A stretch of DNA of 64,000 bases from contig NZ_FOGT01000014.1 of NCBI RefSeq assembly GCF_900111295.1, positions 55,955 to 119,954 on the forward strand, read 5' to 3'. The notes beneath the pieces are model-generated. The model made no database searches, was not told where the DNA came from, and saw nothing but the letters and a program-made list of their open reading frames with translations. Shown here in pieces: positions 44,969-54,919 of this stretch. Positions within the stretch are counted from its first letter, which is position 1. Every line of letters begins with the position of its first letter. This stretch comes from Salipaludibacillus aurantiacus (GTDB lineage: Bacteria; Bacillota; Bacilli; Bacillales; Salisediminibacteriaceae). The translations under genes and the position numbers were made by a program.

Positions 44969-46237
44969 ATGAAATTTAAAAAAGGTTTGTCGATGGCTGC
45001 TGGTGTATCGCTTATTGTTGCTGCAGGCTGCGGAAATGACAACAATGCTGCTGATGGGGGCAATGGGGAAGAAAACAACGGCGGAAATAACGGAGAGACC
45101 ACCACATTAAGTGTGTGGGCGATGGGTGAAGAAGGCAATGCGCTCGGTTCATTTGTAGAAAGCTTTGAGAATGAACATGAGAATATTGAAGTAAATGTCC
45201 AGGCGATCCCGTGGGATAATGCGCATGACAGTTTGCTTACAGCGGTCGCATCAGGAGACGGACCGGATGTTCTCCAGCTCGGAACGACGTGGGTTGCTGA
45301 ATTTGCAGGAGCAGGAGCATTTCTTGATTTATCCGACTATGAAGATGATTATGACATGATTAATAATGACGATTTCTTTGAAGGGGCTTTAGATACTACC
45401 TACTATAACGATGCGATATACGGTGTGCCTTGGTATGTTGATACGCGTGTCTTATTTTACCGCACCGATATTCTTGAAGAACACGGTTATGAAGAGCCCC
45501 CGCAAAACTGGGAAGAGATGCTTGAAGTTTCCAGGGAGTTAGCTGACCGCGGTGATGGGATGTTCGGTTTCGATATTGACCAGAATGACCAGCTTGTGCC
45601 TCCTATTTTTGCATGGCAGAATGGCTGGGAGTTTAATGAAGAGGAAGCTGAAGAAAACTTCGCTGATCCGGCATTCAGGGAAGCGATGGATTATTACCAC
45701 ACATATTTTGCTGAAGGATTGGTCCAGGAAACAGAAGGGGTGCCGATTGAACAGGGATTTGAAGAAGGCTCGAAGCCGATGTTCACGAGCGGTCCTTGGA
45801 TGATCAACATTATCCGCAACGAAGCTCCTGACATTGACGGCGACTGGGATGTAGCTATGTTCCCTGGCAATGAAAGAAATGCGTCAGCCATTGGCGGGTC
45901 TCACCTCAGCGTATTTGCTAAAACAGAAAATCCAGAAGAAGCGCTGGAATTTATTTCATATATGTCAGAGCCGGAGACACAAATTGAATGGTTCAAGGAG
46001 ACAAATACGCTGCCGGCCCGACAGTCCGCTTGGGATGATGAAGAACTGCAGCAGGATGAGAAACTGGCAGTATTCGGTGACCAGCTTGAAGAAGCGGTAG
46101 CACCTCCAGTATTGAGCCAGTGGGAAAATATCGCTCAGGATCTGCTGTCTTCACTTGAACGTATTAACCGCGGTGGAGCGGACCTTGATGAAGAACTGGA
46201 TAACTTCCAGCAGCAGGCTGCCAACCGTCTCGACTAA
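44969..46237 (+). CDS. Sophorooligosaccharide-type ABC substrate-binding lipoprotein
   Basis: A 422-aa extracytoplasmic sugar-binding protein (family 1 solute-binding). The signal peptide ends in lipobox VAAGC; a Gly/Asn-rich linker (residues about 25-45) precedes the bilobal domain (TTLSVWAMGEEGNALGSFVE ... EEALEFISYMSEPETQIEWF). GAGGAGGG sets the start at ATG 44969. First gene of a six-gene locus with GH3 and GH94 enzymes. In Listeria the same gene set imports and degrades beta-1,2-glucan oligosaccharides, so that substrate is inferred. A hairpin after the stop probably raises its expression over the permeases. Confidence 0.85.
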   Translation: MKFKKGLSMAAGVSLIVAAGCGNDNNAADGGNGEENNGGNNGETTTLSVWAMGEEGNALGSFVESFENEHENIEVNVQAIPWDNAHDSLLTAVASGDGPDVLQLGTTWVAEFAGAGAFLDLSDYEDDYDMINNDDFFEGALDTTYYNDAIYGVPWYVDTRVLFYRTDILEEHGYEEPPQNWEEMLEVSRELADRGDGMFGFDIDQNDQLVPPIFAWQNGWEFNEEEAEENFADPAFREAMDYYHTYFAEGLVQETEGVPIEQGFEEGSKPMFTSGPWMINIIRNEAPDIDGDWDVAMFPGNERNASAIGGSHLSVFAKTENPEEALEFISYMSEPETQIEWFKETNTLPARQSAWDDEELQQDEKLAVFGDQLEEAVAPPVLSQWENIAQDLLSSLERINRGGADLDEELDNFQQQAANRLD

Positions 46238-46254
46238 TAAATAACCTTAAATTT

Positions 46255-46287
46255 AGAGAGAAAGGTTCGTAACCAGCCTTTCTCTCT
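46255..46287 (+). terminator. Intercistronic hairpin after the binding-protein gene
   Basis: Arms AGAGAGAAAGG and CCTTTCTCTCT, 11-nt loop, followed by CTCTAATC without a strong T run. Probably a 3' stabiliser or partial terminator. Confidence 0.55.
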
Positions 46288-46325
46288 CTCTAATCTCAGA
46301 ACTTTTATGTAAGGAGGAAAGGTAT

Positions 46326-47207
46326 TTGAATCATAAAAACGCCCTTACACCGTGGCTGTTTATCGGTCCAGCAGTCTTGCTGCTGATCATGTTTTCATTG
46401 CTTCCTATTTTGGTAAGCCTTTTGATCAGTTTTACCGATATTGACCTCATAGGTCTTGGCAATTGGGATATGGTCGAATTCGTCGCTTTTGAGAATTTTA
46501 TCGCTCTTTTCCAGGACCCGCTGTTTCACCGGTCAATCTTTAATACACTCGTTTACGTTTCTATAGGCGTTCCTTTAGTCATTATCTGCTCGCTGAGCGT
46601 TGCGCTCATGCTTAATTATATGTCAAACAAACTTTTCTCATTTTTCAGAGTTTTGTTTTACGTTCCTTCTATTACAAACATTGTTGCAATTGCTGTCGTA
46701 TGGGGATTTTTGTACAACATGGATGTAGGCCTGTTTAATTTCATTATAAATTCACTCGGTTTACAAAATGTCCCGTGGCTTGAACACCCGTTCATGGCAA
46801 AAATCTCGCTGATTATTCTTGCAGTCTGGAAAGGGATCGGGATTAATATGCTGATCTACCTTGCTGCCCTGCAGTCTATTCCGCGGTCTTTCTATGAAGC
46901 GGCTGATATAGACGGAGCCAATAAGTTCCAGAAACTGAGGTATATCACCATTCCGTCTTTAAGTTACGCCACTTTTTTCGTCACTGTGACCACATTGATC
47001 GGGTGGCTGCAATTCTTCGAGGAGCCGTTTGTTATGACAGGCGGGGGACCACTCGACGGGACGATGTCCATGGCCCTCTTTATCTATGAAAGAGGTTTCC
47101 AATACAACGAGTTTGGCTATGCAGCCGCAGCTTCGCTCATATTATTTATATTTATTATCGTAGCTACATTAATCCAGTTTACATTTAACAAATCGAAAGA
47201 GAATTGA
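46326..47207 (+). CDS. Sugar ABC transporter permease (MalF/UgpA type)
   Basis: First membrane subunit of the oligosaccharide importer, 293 aa with six hydrophobic segments. The ATPase-contact EAA motif is EAADIDGANKFQKLRYITIP. TTG start with GGAGGAAAGG upstream. The second permease follows after 11 bp. No ATPase gene accompanies it, so a shared MsmX/UgpC-type ATPase elsewhere is expected. Confidence 0.88.
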   Translation: MNHKNALTPWLFIGPAVLLLIMFSLLPILVSLLISFTDIDLIGLGNWDMVEFVAFENFIALFQDPLFHRSIFNTLVYVSIGVPLVIICSLSVALMLNYMSNKLFSFFRVLFYVPSITNIVAIAVVWGFLYNMDVGLFNFIINSLGLQNVPWLEHPFMAKISLIILAVWKGIGINMLIYLAALQSIPRSFYEAADIDGANKFQKLRYITIPSLSYATFFVTVTTLIGWLQFFEEPFVMTGGGPLDGTMSMALFIYERGFQYNEFGYAAAASLILFIFIIVATLIQFTFNKSKEN

Positions 47208-47218
47208 GGTGAACACTT

Positions 47219-48034
47219 GTGAAAAACAGATTTGAAAAACTGTTAGTAATGTCAGTTTTACTGATAGGCGGATTTATAGTCTCCATTCCGTTTATCTGGA
47301 TGATCTTAAGTTCTTTTAAATCGGAGAGGGAAGCACGAACCATGCCTCCGACGTTTTGGCCGCAGGAGTTCACCTTTGAGCACTATATCAATCTCTTTCA
47401 GAATTTGAACTTCGGCACCTATTTTACAAATACACTCATTATTGTCCTGTTCGCGATGCTCGGTCTGCTCTTTAATACGATGGCGGGGTACGGATTCGCC
47501 AAGTTCCAGTTTAAAGGAAAAGAAGCGGTGTTCATCGCCGTGCTCGCGACCATGATGATTCCGGCACAGGTTTCCATGATTCCTGTTTACCTGCTTCTGA
47601 ATCAGATGGGGCTGACGAACACGATGGCTGGTATTATTTTACCGGGCTTAATTGCCGCTTTTAATATTTTTCTGATCCGTCAGTTTATGACCACTATTCC
47701 TAACGATTTAATTGAATCCGCCCGTATTGACGGGGCGAAGGAGTTTCGTATTTTTTTCCAGATTATCATTCCACTGTCCAAACCTGTCCTGGCGGTACAA
47801 GCGATTCTTACCTTCGTGGGTGCCTGGAACAGTTTCCTTTGGCCGTTAATCGTGGCCAACGACCAGGCCTTGTATACATTATCCGTTGGTCTTGCTCTCT
47901 TACAGGGGCAGCATTCAAGCAGCTTCGCCCTTCAGATGGCCGGGGCCACAGTAATGGTTATTCCTGTACTGATCCTCTTCATCTTCGTGCAACGTTATAT
48001 CGTTGAAGGGTTTAATACGACCGGAATTAAGTAA
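47219..48034 (+). CDS. Sugar ABC transporter permease (MalG/UgpE type)
   Basis: Second membrane subunit, 271 aa with six hydrophobic segments, EAA motif ESARIDGAKEFRIFFQIIIP and a C-terminal RYIVEGFNTTGIK typical of MalG-type permeases. GTG start with GAGGTG upstream, 11 bp after the first permease, so translationally linked. Followed by the GH3 gene in the same transcript. Confidence 0.88.
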   Translation: MKNRFEKLLVMSVLLIGGFIVSIPFIWMILSSFKSEREARTMPPTFWPQEFTFEHYINLFQNLNFGTYFTNTLIIVLFAMLGLLFNTMAGYGFAKFQFKGKEAVFIAVLATMMIPAQVSMIPVYLLLNQMGLTNTMAGIILPGLIAAFNIFLIRQFMTTIPNDLIESARIDGAKEFRIFFQIIIPLSKPVLAVQAILTFVGAWNSFLWPLIVANDQALYTLSVGLALLQGQHSSSFALQMAGATVMVIPVLILFIFVQRYIVEGFNTTGIK

Positions 48035-48069
48035 GGAAATGTGAGTTCGCATATCAGGAGGCAAATTGT

Positions 48070-50229
48070 ATGAACGATACAGAGTTAAAAGAATTAGTCC
48101 AGAAAATGACAATCGAAGAGAAAGCTGACCAGATGTCTCAGGTCGTTTCTTCTTTTATTCATAAAGACAGCGGACAGGATAAAATCACCGGACCATTTGC
48201 CAGCTTTGAAGTGGCTGCTGAAAATATGAGCGGCAGCGGGTCCGTTCTTGGGGCAGCAGGAGCGGTCGATCTCCGGTCAATTCAGAAAGCTTACCTGGAA
48301 CGGAACCGCCTGGGCATCCCGCTTTTATTTATGGCCGATGTGATTCACGGCTATAAAACGGTCTTCCCGGTCCCTCTTGCGTTGGGCTGCTCATGGGATC
48401 TTGAGGCTGCCGAGGAAAGTGCTCACATAGCGGCAAAAGAAGCTGCAGCAGCGGGGCTTCATGTCACTTTTTCACCGATGGTGGATCTTGTCCGCGATCC
48501 TCGCTGGGGAAGAGTGGTTGAATCGACAGGCGAAGATCCATATTTAAACGGGAAGTTTGCCCGGGCATTTGTCCGTGGCTACCAGGGAGAGGACCTGGCG
48601 GGCAACACCTCAAAAATCGCAGCATGTGTGAAGCATTTTGCGGCCTATGGCGCACCTGAAGGAGGCAGGGATTATAACACCGTTGATATGTCGGAACGTC
48701 AGCTTAGAGAATATTATTTGCCGGCATATAAAGCAGCTTTAGATGAAGGGGCCGAAATGGTGATGACGGCGTTTAATACGGTAGACGGGATTCCGGCCAC
48801 AAGCAATAAGCGGCTTATGAGAGACCTGCTAAGAGGTGAGCTGGGATTTGATGGTGTACTTATTTCTGACTGGGGGGCTGTTATGGAAGCGATCCCCCAT
48901 GGGGTGGCGGCTGATAACCGGGAAGCAGCTTTAAAATCTCTGAAAGCAGGTGTCGACATTGAGATGATGACGCCTTGTTATATTCAGCATCTGAAAAACC
49001 TGGTTGAAGAAAATAAAGTGTCTGAGAAATTGTTGGATGAAGCTGTTTTGCGAATCCTTAAGTTGAAAAATAAATTAGGACTCTTTGAAAATCCTTACCG
49101 AGGGGCAGATAAAGAGCTCGAACAAAAAGTGATCTTGTCAGAGGAGCATCGGCAGGCCGCCCGCGCCACTGCGGCAAAGTCATGCGTCCTGCTGAAAAAT
49201 GAAGATGTTCTTCCTCTCAGTACCGAACAGAAGGTGGCTTTAATCGGTCCTTTTGCCGAAAGCAGAGACCTGATGGGACCGTGGTCAATTTTCGGGTCTG
49301 AAGATGACGTCGTGTCAGTGAAAACAGGCATCGCATCGAAAAAGGGTGTGAGGCTTACCGTTGAAACAGGCAGCCACATTAAATCGGTGACACCGGAGCA
49401 AATTGAGAAAGCTGTTAAGGCAGCTGAACAATCCGATGTGATCGTATTGGCGGTTGGGGAGCATTCAGATATGAGCGGGGAAGCAGGCAGCCGGACGAAT
49501 ATTCAATTGCCTCACGCGCAGTTGAAACTGGTGAAGGAATTACGGAAGACAGGTAAACCGGTAGTGACCCTCTTATTTAACGGACGGCCGCTTGACCTGC
49601 ACGGTGTCATCGAGGAATCCGATGCTTTGCTGGAAGTGTGGTATCCGGGCTCTGAAGGAGGCAATGCGGTTGCTGACCTGCTGTACGGTGATAGAAACCC
49701 GTCAGGAAAACTAACCATGTCCTTTCCTCATAATGTAGGACAGGTGCCTGTTTACTATAATTCATTTAACACAGGCAGGCCGAAAGATGAGCTCGACCCA
49801 TCCGACCGTTACGCGTCAAAATATCTGGATGCTCCAAACGAGGCCATGTTCCCCTTCGGGTTTGGACTGAGCTACACGTCATTTGACTATTCAGAGCTTC
49901 ATCAGTCATCAGACAGATTACCGGGCGGGGAGTCTATTGACGTATCAGTAGAAGTGACTAACAGCGGAGCAACAGCCGGTGAAGAAACAGTTCAGCTGTA
50001 CCTCCGGGATCTTGTGGGCGAAGTGATTCGTCCCGTGAAAGAATTGAAAGGTTTCAGGAAAATTTACCTTGAGCCTGGAGAAACCAGGAAAGTGGTCTTT
50101 GAGATTAATGAGGATGATTTAAAGTACCATCACAGCGACTTGTCTTACCGGGCCGATCCCGGCGATTTTACAGTAAGTGTCGGTCCGGACAGCCGCAATA
50201 CGGAACAACTCCGGTTTACTTACGAATAG
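48070..50229 (+). CDS. GH3 beta-glucosidase, probably sophorose-specific
   Basis: Cytoplasmic glycoside hydrolase family 3 enzyme, 719 aa, no signal peptide. The TIM-barrel domain has LLFMADVIHGYKTVFPVPLA and KHFAAYGAPEGGRDYNTVDM. The nucleophile is Asp267 in GVLISDWGAV. An alpha/beta sandwich and a C-terminal fibronectin-III-like domain (about 590-719) complete the three-domain form. By analogy with the Listeria enzyme next to an SOGP, it would cleave sophorose, the glucose dimer left by the phosphorylase. Specificity itself cannot be read from the sequence. Fourth gene of the operon; AGGAGG precedes the ATG. Confidence 0.88.
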   Translation: MNDTELKELVQKMTIEEKADQMSQVVSSFIHKDSGQDKITGPFASFEVAAENMSGSGSVLGAAGAVDLRSIQKAYLERNRLGIPLLFMADVIHGYKTVFPVPLALGCSWDLEAAEESAHIAAKEAAAAGLHVTFSPMVDLVRDPRWGRVVESTGEDPYLNGKFARAFVRGYQGEDLAGNTSKIAACVKHFAAYGAPEGGRDYNTVDMSERQLREYYLPAYKAALDEGAEMVMTAFNTVDGIPATSNKRLMRDLLRGELGFDGVLISDWGAVMEAIPHGVAADNREAALKSLKAGVDIEMMTPCYIQHLKNLVEENKVSEKLLDEAVLRILKLKNKLGLFENPYRGADKELEQKVILSEEHRQAARATAAKSCVLLKNEDVLPLSTEQKVALIGPFAESRDLMGPWSIFGSEDDVVSVKTGIASKKGVRLTVETGSHIKSVTPEQIEKAVKAAEQSDVIVLAVGEHSDMSGEAGSRTNIQLPHAQLKLVKELRKTGKPVVTLLFNGRPLDLHGVIEESDALLEVWYPGSEGGNAVADLLYGDRNPSGKLTMSFPHNVGQVPVYYNSFNTGRPKDELDPSDRYASKYLDAPNEAMFPFGFGLSYTSFDYSELHQSSDRLPGGESIDVSVEVTNSGATAGEETVQLYLRDLVGEVIRPVKELKGFRKIYLEPGETRKVVFEINEDDLKYHHSDLSYRADPGDFTVSVGPDSRNTEQLRFTYE

Positions 50230-50276
50230 ATGGAATTATCAGATCTGTCTGAAACAAACGGCGAGGAGAGATACAG

Positions 50277-53200
50277 GTGAAAAAAAAGACACATCCTATT
50301 TATAAACATGAAATTCTTTCCGGTGATTTGACATTTACCTTTTTAAATACCGGCGATATTTTTGAGATCCGTTCGCAGAGATCCATGATCAATCAATTGA
50401 ATGGCAATGTTATTGACGGTTCCTTAAATAATATTTTCTTGCGTATTCACAATAAAAGCACAATTAAGTGGTGCCCTTTAGTGGGAGTGAAATCCCCCGG
50501 CACTGTCCATTTTGCTGCTGATTCTGTGCAGTGGAAAGGGACGTTTGAAAATGTCGCCTATCGCGTGACATTTTCCCCCGATCCTTCCGGCATCTGGTTC
50601 TGGAAAGTGGAATTAGAGGGTGAAAGAACTGAAGTGGATATTGTGTACGGCCAGGATCTTGGGCTTGGCGAGCCTGGAATGGTCCGGAATAATGAAGCCT
50701 ATGCTTCCCAATACATCGATCACAAACCTTTTCTAAGTGAGGAAAAAGGCTTTGTAGTAACAAGCAGACAGAACCTTCCACAGTCAGGCAGCAATCCTTA
50801 TATACAGCAGGGATGCCTTGGAGGTGCCAAGGGTTATAGTACGGACGGTTTCCAATTCTTCGGGCTCTCATATAAGGAGACCAATGAGCCGGAGCTGTTA
50901 AACCGGCCGTCCTTCCCGAATATGAATTATCAGTATGAATTTGCCTATACAGCGCTCCAATCTGATTTTTTCCAACTTAACGGGAGCAAAGAAATCATCT
51001 TTTACGGGCTTTTTAAAGAAAACCACCCTGATCCTGTGAAGGAGCTGGAATTCGAGGATGAGGTAGCAAAGGCTTGGAACCGTTTGAAAAATCAGACTCT
51101 TTCCACTATCACTAAAGAGAAAGGACCTTTTAAATCATTTACAGGAGGGCTGATAAAAACGGTTCCTCTCACTGATGAAGAATTGCACAGCCTTTTTCCG
51201 CAAAGAATATTTGAGGAAAAAACTGACGGGGAACTGGCCTCATTTTTTACAGACACTTACGAACACGTCGTGCTGCCGGAAAAAGAGCTGAGAATGGAAC
51301 GTCCGCACGGTCATATTTTAATGACAGGCAACAATGACCGGCTGGAGCAGCAGGTCATGACTACCACTTCTTATATGTATGGTATCTTTAATTCCCAGGT
51401 AGCCCTGGACAATACTTCCTTTAACAAGATGACAACAAACGCCCGGAATCCGTTAAATATCCCGAAAACATCCGGTCAGCGGATTTATATTGAAAAAGAG
51501 GGCACGTATCAGCTTCTTGCTGTTCCATCGGTATTTGAAATGGGCTTTAATTATGCCCGCTGGTACTACAAAACAGAAGATGCCCTGATCATCGTGACAA
51601 ATTATACGGTGCCAGACGACCCAGTTATCCAGTTGGAAGTGGAATCAGAGAATGGGCAGACTTACCGTTTCCTTGTAACAAATCAGGTGTCAATGGAAAA
51701 CCATGAATACGATCAACCTTTCTTCGTAGAAGAAAAAGAAGGCTCATACATTTTCTCAGCAGATGAAAATGCTGTGAGTAACAGCGTCTTCCCGGAACTT
51801 GCTTTCAAACTCACATTTGACGGCACGGACACTCAGTTGAAAGATGAAACGGCATTGACTGAAAATCCGGATCATGAAACAGCTTCATTAATTGTGCATG
51901 AAACGGACAAAACAGCGTCATGGAAAATGATGATAAGCGGCAGTTTGAGCGGTGAATTTCCACCTGATACAGTTAAGGATTTCTCTCATGAAAAAGAGAC
52001 CTACCGGCAGTTCTTCAAAGAGCTGATGAATGGATTTAAGCTTGAAATAAACGGCTCTCCGTCTCAAGAACTTGAAAGTCTGAACACACTTGCCTGGTGG
52101 TATACGCATAACATGCTCGTCCATTATTCCGTTCCGCACGGACTCGAGCAGTACGGCGCAGCAGCCTGGGGAACACGGGATGTGTGCCAGGGACCTGCTG
52201 AATATTTCCTCGCCATGCAGAAATATGACCAGGTGAAAGATATCTTAAGGGTCGTTTACTCTCATCAGTATAAAGATACAGGCAACTGGCCCCAATGGTT
52301 TATGTTCGACGAGTATTCCCGCATCCAGCAGGAAGAAAGCCACGGGGATATTATTGTCTGGCCTCTGAAACTGCTGGCTGATTACTTGGAAAAAACGGGA
52401 GATACAGCATTTTTAAAGGAAGAATTGCCCTACACAGACAGAGGAAGCAAGGGGTTTACGGATGGGCAGGAAACACTTCTCCACCATATGTACAAACAGA
52501 TTGACTATATTAAAGGGCATTTTCTGCATGATACATTTTTGTCTTCTTACGGAGACGGAGATTGGGATGATACGCTGCAGCCGGCTAATCAGGAACTGAA
52601 GCAATACATGGTGAGCAGCTGGACGGTTGCGTTAACGTTCCAGGTATTGACCAAGCTTGCTGGGAATATTAAGGAATCCGCACCTGAGAAGGCGGACGAA
52701 TTGGCTGGACTTGCCCGTGGGATAGAAAAAGATTATCAGGCATATATACGCGATCATCAGGTAATCCCTGGATTTTTATATCTCGAAGATAAAGACAAGC
52801 CTGAGAAGATGCTTCATCCGACGGACAATAAAACGGGAATCAATTATCGTCTTCTTCCTATGATTCGAAGCATGATCAGTGAGTTGTTTAATGAAGAGGA
52901 AGTAAAAGACCATTATGAGCTAATCAAAGAACATTTGTTTTTCCCAGATGGTGTTCGCCTTATGAATCAGCCTGCCCAATATGAAGGTGGGGTCAGCAAA
53001 CACTTCAAACGGGCGGAGCAAGCAGCTAATTTCGGCCGGGAGATAGGCCTTCAGTACGTCCACGCACATATCCGCTTTATCGAAGCCATGGCTAAAATCG
53101 GGAAAGCCGACGATGCCTGGGCCGGTTTGAAAGCTATCAATCCGATAGGGATCCACGAATCGGTGCCGAACGCTGACTTACGCCAGAGCAATGCCTATTT

Positions 53201-53615
53201 CAGTAGTTCAGACGGGAAGTTCAATACGCGGTATGATGCAGCAGAGAATTTTCATTTGCTGAAAAAAGGCAAAGTTAAGGTGAAAGGCGGCTGGCGCATT
53301 TATTCAAGTGGCCCGGGAATTTATATAAACCAGCTTATCTCCCATGTACTTGGTATCCGTGAAGAAGGGGATAAACTGATTCTTGATCCATCGCTGCCTG
53401 AATACTTGGATGGACTGAATTTCAACTTTTCGGTCGACGGACATCCTGCAACAGTCATTTATCACTTTTCAGGTGAACCAGGGCCGCGTGTGAAAGTGAA
53501 TGGAACAGACGTTCCTTCCGAACACACATTTAATCGCTACCGGCCAGCTGGATTGAAGATTAATAAAAGATGGATTGATTCAACTGAAATGAATGAAATC
53601 GATCTTTATATGTAG
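50277..53615 (+). CDS. GH94-type 1,2-beta-oligoglucan phosphorylase
   Basis: Large cytoplasmic enzyme of 1112 aa, GTG start after GAGGAG. An N-terminal beta-sandwich region (about 1-570) and a C-terminal alpha/alpha-barrel (about 600-1050) match glycoside hydrolase family 94 as in the Listeria 1,2-beta-oligoglucan phosphorylase, which has this unusual length (cellobiose phosphorylases are about 800 aa). Barrel signatures include TRDVCQGPAEYFLAMQ and GDGDWDDTLQPAN at about 758-771, the position of the catalytic Asp in this family. Phosphorolysis releases glucose-1-phosphate from sophorooligosaccharides. The assignment rests on length, motifs and the GH3/ABC neighbours. Confidence 0.82.
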   Translation: MKKKTHPIYKHEILSGDLTFTFLNTGDIFEIRSQRSMINQLNGNVIDGSLNNIFLRIHNKSTIKWCPLVGVKSPGTVHFAADSVQWKGTFENVAYRVTFSPDPSGIWFWKVELEGERTEVDIVYGQDLGLGEPGMVRNNEAYASQYIDHKPFLSEEKGFVVTSRQNLPQSGSNPYIQQGCLGGAKGYSTDGFQFFGLSYKETNEPELLNRPSFPNMNYQYEFAYTALQSDFFQLNGSKEIIFYGLFKENHPDPVKELEFEDEVAKAWNRLKNQTLSTITKEKGPFKSFTGGLIKTVPLTDEELHSLFPQRIFEEKTDGELASFFTDTYEHVVLPEKELRMERPHGHILMTGNNDRLEQQVMTTTSYMYGIFNSQVALDNTSFNKMTTNARNPLNIPKTSGQRIYIEKEGTYQLLAVPSVFEMGFNYARWYYKTEDALIIVTNYTVPDDPVIQLEVESENGQTYRFLVTNQVSMENHEYDQPFFVEEKEGSYIFSADENAVSNSVFPELAFKLTFDGTDTQLKDETALTENPDHETASLIVHETDKTASWKMMISGSLSGEFPPDTVKDFSHEKETYRQFFKELMNGFKLEINGSPSQELESLNTLAWWYTHNMLVHYSVPHGLEQYGAAAWGTRDVCQGPAEYFLAMQKYDQVKDILRVVYSHQYKDTGNWPQWFMFDEYSRIQQEESHGDIIVWPLKLLADYLEKTGDTAFLKEELPYTDRGSKGFTDGQETLLHHMYKQIDYIKGHFLHDTFLSSYGDGDWDDTLQPANQELKQYMVSSWTVALTFQVLTKLAGNIKESAPEKADELAGLARGIEKDYQAYIRDHQVIPGFLYLEDKDKPEKMLHPTDNKTGINYRLLPMIRSMISELFNEEEVKDHYELIKEHLFFPDGVRLMNQPAQYEGGVSKHFKRAEQAANFGREIGLQYVHAHIRFIEAMAKIGKADDAWAGLKAINPIGIHESVPNADLRQSNAYFSSSDGKFNTRYDAAENFHLLKKGKVKVKGGWRIYSSGPGIYINQLISHVLGIREEGDKLILDPSLPEYLDGLNFNFSVDGHPATVIYHFSGEPGPRVKVNGTDVPSEHTFNRYRPAGLKINKRWIDSTEMNEIDLYM

Positions 53616-53767
53616 TAAATTAGGATTAAGCGCAGAATGCGGAAGTTATCAGTTGGCGGGTCAGAATTTAAATCCTCACCAGTCTGGAGATTTTAATTTA
53701 CTTTTTTTCAAATCCCAATATTTGGGGAATAATAAAATAAACAGCTTGAAACAGAGGGGGTGAATCC

Positions 53768-54763
53768 ATGCCTACTATTAAAGATGTTGCAAAAAGAGCC
53801 GGGGTAGCGGTATCCACCGCCTCTTACGCTTTAAGCGGAAGCAGTAAAATTAAAGGCGCAACTAGGGAAAAAGTATTACTAGCAGCTAAAGAGCTGAATT
53901 ACCGGAAAAACGGACTGGCGATGGATTTAAAAAAGAGTAAAACAAAAACGATCGCCTTGATTTTAAGCGACCTGTCAGGTCCTTTCTATTCAGAGTTAAT
54001 CCGGGGTGTGCAGGAGCTGGCGCTTGAGAAAGAGTATGACCTGATCGTATGCGGTTCTCACGGCGATGAAAGTTCCACTGCTGCTAAATTCTTAAGGGAA
54101 ACACGGACAGACGGTGTTATTTTACTTGCGCACAATATTAAAAGCGAGTTTATACGTGAATCAGCTCGCGAAGGTTTCCCGATCATCGTACTTGACCGGC
54201 ATTTGTCCGGTGATCCGAATATTATCAGTATTAACGTAAATAACCGTAAAGGCGGTTATCATGCCACTGATTATCTGATCCAGAGCGGCAAAAAGTCGGT
54301 AGGACTGATTAGCGGACCATCAAATTCTGCGGACAGCCAGGATCGGGTGGCAGGCTATAAGGAAGCCCTTGAGGCCCATGGAATAACCCCTCTATCGAAA
54401 TGGATTATTAACGGGAAGTTTACCCAGGAGGGCGGTTACCAGGCGACAAAAATGCTGATTCACCAGGGCGACATGCCAGAAGCCGTGTTCTATGCGAATG
54501 ATGAAATGGCGATCGGCGGCCTTGAAGCTTTAAAAGAACACAATATCCGTGTGCCTGAGGATATATCTATTATAGGATTTGACGATATCCAGCTCACACC
54601 GTATTTGGCGCCGCCTCTCACAACAATGCGGCAGCCGAAATACGAAATAGGAAAGCTCGCCGCACATATTATTTTCCAAGTGCTTGAAGGAGACCAGGTC
54701 AATGAGCATTACACCTTTGATACGGAACTGATCAAGCGGGAATCAGTGCGGATAGGTAAGTAA
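53768..54763 (+). CDS. LacI-family regulator of the beta-1,2-glucan operon
   Basis: A 331-aa repressor: helix-turn-helix PTIKDVAKRAGVAVSTASYA with hinge, then a ribose-binding-protein-like domain (IALILSDLSGPFYSELIRGV ... VPEDISIIGFDDIQLTPYLA). GGGGGTG precedes the ATG. Last gene of the locus, 150 bp after the phosphorylase, possibly with its own promoter. Its recognition helix differs from that of the sucrose regulator, in line with operators that differ only in their outermost base pair. Effector probably a sophorooligosaccharide. Confidence 0.85.
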   Translation: MPTIKDVAKRAGVAVSTASYALSGSSKIKGATREKVLLAAKELNYRKNGLAMDLKKSKTKTIALILSDLSGPFYSELIRGVQELALEKEYDLIVCGSHGDESSTAAKFLRETRTDGVILLAHNIKSEFIRESAREGFPIIVLDRHLSGDPNIISINVNNRKGGYHATDYLIQSGKKSVGLISGPSNSADSQDRVAGYKEALEAHGITPLSKWIINGKFTQEGGYQATKMLIHQGDMPEAVFYANDEMAIGGLEALKEHNIRVPEDISIIGFDDIQLTPYLAPPLTTMRQPKYEIGKLAAHIIFQVLEGDQVNEHYTFDTELIKRESVRIGK

Positions 54764-54786
54764 AAAGCGGTACACAGTAATCGAAG

Positions 54787-54818
54787 GAAGTGGAGAAGTC
54801 AGGTCTCCGCTTCTTTTA
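54787..54818 (+). terminator. Terminator of the beta-1,2-glucan operon
   Basis: Arms GAAGTGGAGA and TCTCCGCTTC with a G-T wobble, then TTTT. Confidence 0.75.
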
Positions 54819-54841
54819 TGGTATCCTTTTCTTAGTCGAAC

Positions 54842-54880
54842 AAAAACAGAAACATCCCTATAGTTGAAGGATGTTTCTGT
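54842..54880 (-). terminator. Terminator of the TRAP-racemase operon
   Basis: Perfect 12-bp arms ACAGAAACATCC and GGATGTTTCTGT. Read on the minus strand it ends in TTTTTG, 40 nt after the racemase-family stop. Confidence 0.8.
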
Positions 54881-54919
54881 AAAACTTACCTTGTCCCTAA
54901 AAGTACTTTAGAACTTTAA

